7,054 bases of DNA from Gaiellasilicea sp031371615 (lineage in GTDB: Bacteria; Actinomycetota; Thermoleophilia; Gaiellales; Gaiellaceae): the NCBI GenBank assembly GCA_031371615.1, contig JANMJY010000231.1, forward strand, positions 1 through 7,054. Reading direction: 5' to 3'. Every line of letters starts with the position of its first letter. Position 1 is the stretch's first letter. The notes under the pieces are model-generated. The model was not told the origin of the DNA. It worked only from the letters and a program-made list of their open reading frames with translations, and did not search any database. Both the position numbers and the translations under genes were made by a program. This document shows positions 4,797 through 7,054 of the stretch, one piece after another.

Positions 4797-7054
4797 TCAG
4801 CCGCTGACTCGCCCAGCCTCCTCGACGCCCACCGCGGGCTGGGTGACCTGGAGCTCGACCGGAGCGGCGCCGCGCACGACCTCGGCGGTCTCGCGCGCGT
4901 GCAGCAGGGTCGTGCGCACGATCAGCTTCGCGCGCGCGAAGTTGTCCATCACCGTCGGCACGGGAGCGACCGCGCGCCCGAGGGCGTAACCGGCCGCGTT
5001 CCGGCCGATCTGGCGGTAGGACTCGAGCGTCAGCGACGGCGCCATGCCGAAGAGCTCGAGGTTGTCGAGCGGCTCGAGGTCGGCGCGGTGGATCAGGGCG
5101 GTGCCCTTGGACTGGAGGCCGACCGCGATGCCGGAGCCGGACAGCCGCGCCCCGTCGTGGCCGATGAAGGCGACATCGGAGGTGCGCCTGATCCGGATGA
5201 TGCGCGGTACCGCACTCTCCTCGGCGACGCCTGCGACGAGCTCAGCGAGCACGTCGGCGTGGCTGAGCCCGTTGATCGTCTCCGAGAGCGCGTCGCCGAA
5301 GGCGGGGCCGACCGCGATCACGACCTCGTCGGCCCGCTCGCCGCGTTCGGCGGGGCCGAGCTCCTCGACGGTGGTCGTCGTCCCCTGTGCCGCGCCGAGC
5401 AGGCGCGCGTCGATCGCGTACGGGAGCCGCTGGAGGCGCTCCCAGCGCTCGCCCTCCAGCCGGTAGCCCGTCCCGGGACCTGTGTAGGCGTTCCCGTCGT
5501 TCACCGCCGAGACGACCGCGCCGTCCGGCCCGATCACGGCCGAGGTCTGGAGGTAGTCCGCCGCAACCCGGTGGCGCTGCATGTCGAAGACGGCCGCGGC
5601 GACGTCGCCGAAGCCCCGGTCGTCGAGCGCGCGCGCGACGTCGAGCGCGCTCAGACCCTCGACGAGAACGCGGTCGGCGGCGACGACGTCGGCGGCGCGA
5701 TCGCGGTCGGGCAGGTCACGCGAGTCGATGCACGTCGTCGCGAGCCGTACCTCGTCCTCGGTGATCGGCGGGAAGCCGAACGCATCGAAGACGGCCTGGA
5801 TCGCTCGCGCGCCGCGCTCCCGCACGGCGAGCGCGCTCCCCTCGTCGAGCGGCTCGATGCCCGCGTCCACCTGCCAGTCGCGCTGGATCGTCAGCCACTC
5901 GTCCAGGTCGTCGGAGTCGTAGTTGCCGCCGCCGAACATGTTGTCGTAGCGCGGCATCGCCGAGTAGCCGGAGGTGACGAAGTCGGTCCCCGGCAGAAAC
6001 TGGCCCATCAGCTTCGCCGTCTTGCGGATCGCCGAGTGGCTCGAGATCGCATCGTTCCCAGACGCCACCTCGAGGTCGAGCCAGGCCGCGAGCACGTTCT
6101 CGGCGAGGATCTCCCGCGTCCCTCCCGGCACGGCGAGCACGAGCGCGACGCAGGAGATGGAACCGTTCTGGACCCCTTGCGAACCTGCGGCGCGCACGAG
6201 TGAAAGACACCGCGCCTCGAGATAGAGCATCGACTTGCCCTCCGACTCGCCCATCAGCGCCTCGGAGCCGCCGCCCGACGTGAAGCGCACCTTGACGCCG
6301 CGCGAGGCGTACGCGGAGGCGAGGAACGCCTTCGACCACGGCGTGTCGTCGCCGTCGACGAAGACGGACTCGGTGCCGTAGACGGAGAGCGTCTCGGCGT
6401 AGGTGACGAGACCCTGGATCGCGAGGCGCAGGTTGAGGCGCTCTTCGACCGCGCACTGCGTGAGCACGCCGGGCCGCCCCGTTTGCGAGCCGACAAGGAT
6501 CGCGATCGCGTTCAGCGGCGCGTAGCGGGAGACGCCGACGGTGGTCTCGATCTCCGCGAAGCCTCGCGCCGCGGCTTCGGCGGCATCGGCTGCGAGTAGC
6601 GCCGGGTTCTCCTTGAGGTTCGTCACGTGCGCCTGATTCGCGGGCGCGCGTCGCGCCCGCAGCTTCTTCAGCGCGAACATCAGCTCGACCGGATCGAGCA
6701 TCGCGATCACCCGCGCGAGCCGTGCCGGCGTCAGCCCGCGCGAGAGGCGCACCAGCTCCGAGCGCGGCACGTCGACGTCGACGAGCATCCGCGCGATTTC
6801 GGCGTCGTCGAGCGCGGCCGCATCGCGCACGACGTCGAGGTCGAGCCCGTAGCGGACGACGAAATGGTCGAGCGCATCCCAGTCCGCTTCGCGTCGGCCG
6901 TCGAGCTCGACGCCGCGGCCGTCCTCGATCGTGAGCGACGGCTCGGGGTCGTTCGGGCCGTTCATCGCGACGAGGCCGAGCTCGGCCAGCGGCTCGATCA
7001 GCAGCTCGCGGCGGAGCTCGTGCTGCTCGCGCGCGACGAACCGGTCGGATCTGC
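4797..7054 (-). CDS. pduC: Adenosylcobalamin-dependent diol/glycerol dehydratase, fused large and medium subunits; 5' partial
   Basis: At least 751 residues. About 1-548 match the large subunit (PduC/GldA type) and about 572-751 the medium subunit (PduD), joined by a short linker containing TTTTVEELGPAERGER. The enzyme converts 1,2-propanediol or glycerol to propanal or 3-hydroxypropanal by B12 radical chemistry. Recalled Klebsiella active-site residues are all in place with identical spacing: Gln141 and His143 (NQAHVTN), Glu170 (EIETTV), Glu221 (YAETLSVYG), Gln296 (QNGS), Asp335 (SGNDA) and Ser362 (FVTSGYS). The medium part has DEVVIAVGPAFG, SDVAFIGHDGARLSGSGIAVG, QSKGTALIH and LTLESYRQIGRNAAGYA. 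ATG 6965 is not the start: the frame upstream reads RSDRF...GLVAMNGPNDPEPS, matching the family's N-terminus (RSKRF...GFIAMESPNDPKPS), so the gene runs off the right edge. Diol and glycerol specificity cannot be told apart. No small subunit (PduE) follows; a lipoprotein gene does. Confidence 0.93.
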   Translation of the reverse strand, partial: RSDRFVAREQHELRRELLIEPLAELGLVAMNGPNDPEPSLTIEDGRGVELDGRREADWDALDHFVVRYGLDLDVVRDAAALDDAEIARMLVDVDVPRSELVRLSRGLTPARLARVIAMLDPVELMFALKKLRARRAPANQAHVTNLKENPALLAADAAEAAARGFAEIETTVGVSRYAPLNAIAILVGSQTGRPGVLTQCAVEERLNLRLAIQGLVTYAETLSVYGTESVFVDGDDTPWSKAFLASAYASRGVKVRFTSGGGSEALMGESEGKSMLYLEARCLSLVRAAGSQGVQNGSISCVALVLAVPGGTREILAENVLAAWLDLEVASGNDAISSHSAIRKTAKLMGQFLPGTDFVTSGYSAMPRYDNMFGGGNYDSDDLDEWLTIQRDWQVDAGIEPLDEGSALAVRERGARAIQAVFDAFGFPPITEDEVRLATTCIDSRDLPDRDRAADVVAADRVLVEGLSALDVARALDDRGFGDVAAAVFDMQRHRVAADYLQTSAVIGPDGAVVSAVNDGNAYTGPGTGYRLEGERWERLQRLPYAIDARLLGAAQGTTTTVEELGPAERGERADEVVIAVGPAFGDALSETINGLSHADVLAELVAGVAEESAVPRIIRIRRTSDVAFIGHDGARLSGSGIAVGLQSKGTALIHRADLEPLDNLELFGMAPSLTLESYRQIGRNAAGYALGRAVAPVPTVMDNFARAKLIVRTTLLHARETAEVVRGAAPVELQVTQPAVGVEEAGRVSG

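Noticed and set aside
4792..4804. GCGGCT/AGCCGC dyad at the dehydratase stop as a terminator
   Set aside because: The loop would be a single base and there is no T-run; GC-rich coding sequence explains it.
4392..6203. 603-residue + strand open frame opposite the lipoprotein and dehydratase
   Set aside because: Antisense shadow caused by GC-rich codons; the - strand frames carry clear conserved motifs over the same bases.
6963..6965. ATG 6965 as the dehydratase start
   Set aside because: Homology to the large subunit continues without a gap upstream to the window edge (RSDRF onwards), so this Met is internal.

Overview
High-GC DNA (about 70% by eye) with dense, overlapping genes and high-GC codon choice. 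It looks like an actinobacterium. The LppX/LprAFG lipoprotein next to a DHA2 transporter and the fused B12-dependent diol dehydratase fit Actinomycetota, possibly a soil Thermoleophilia-type lineage. The phylum is an inference from gene content; no rRNA or other marker is present.

Layout. Positions 1-2702 (+ strand) hold the 3' part of a catabolic-looking operon. It starts with a molybdenum hydroxylase (xanthine dehydrogenase family) whose Mo-cofactor subunit is divided between two genes (1-665, open at the left edge, and 665-1765, overlapping by one base). A single-domain cupin follows (1758-2153). After a 164-base gap come two tiny 4-oxalocrotonate-tautomerase-like proteins (2318-2518 and 2520-2702). 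Positions 2767-7054 (- strand) converge on that operon. Read in transcription order, they hold a fused large+medium subunit of adenosylcobalamin-dependent diol/glycerol dehydratase (5' end beyond the right edge), an LppX/LprAFG lipoprotein, and a 14-helix DHA2 major facilitator transporter whose start overlaps the lipoprotein gene by 71 bases. The lipoprotein-transporter pair resembles the mycobacterial lprG-p55 (Rv1411c-Rv1410c) lipid-export operon.

How the genes may work together. The + strand set suggests oxidation of an unidentified, probably (hetero)aromatic or carbonyl substrate by the Mo enzyme. The cupin and tautomerases would handle hydroxylated or enol intermediates. The - strand set combines a B12-dependent dehydratase with an envelope lipid-trafficking pair; a functional link between these two is not evident.

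The most unusual feature is the cupin-tautomerase gap. It is almost entirely one long imperfect inverted repeat (2153-2316). Its 14-bp outer stem begins at the last base of the cupin stop codon, and its right arm contains the Shine-Dalgarno sequence of the first tautomerase. An 11-bp inner palindrome sits near the centre. This looks like a cis-acting RNA control element or, alternatively, a small palindromic mobile element. Other points of note are the split Mo subunit, a near-duplicate of the first tautomerase's 3' end located out of frame behind the second tautomerase, the dehydratase fusion that lacks the medium subunit's usual N-terminal tail, and the absence of a small-subunit gene in the usual downstream place. 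No tRNA, rRNA, CRISPR array, insertion sequence or transposase gene was seen.
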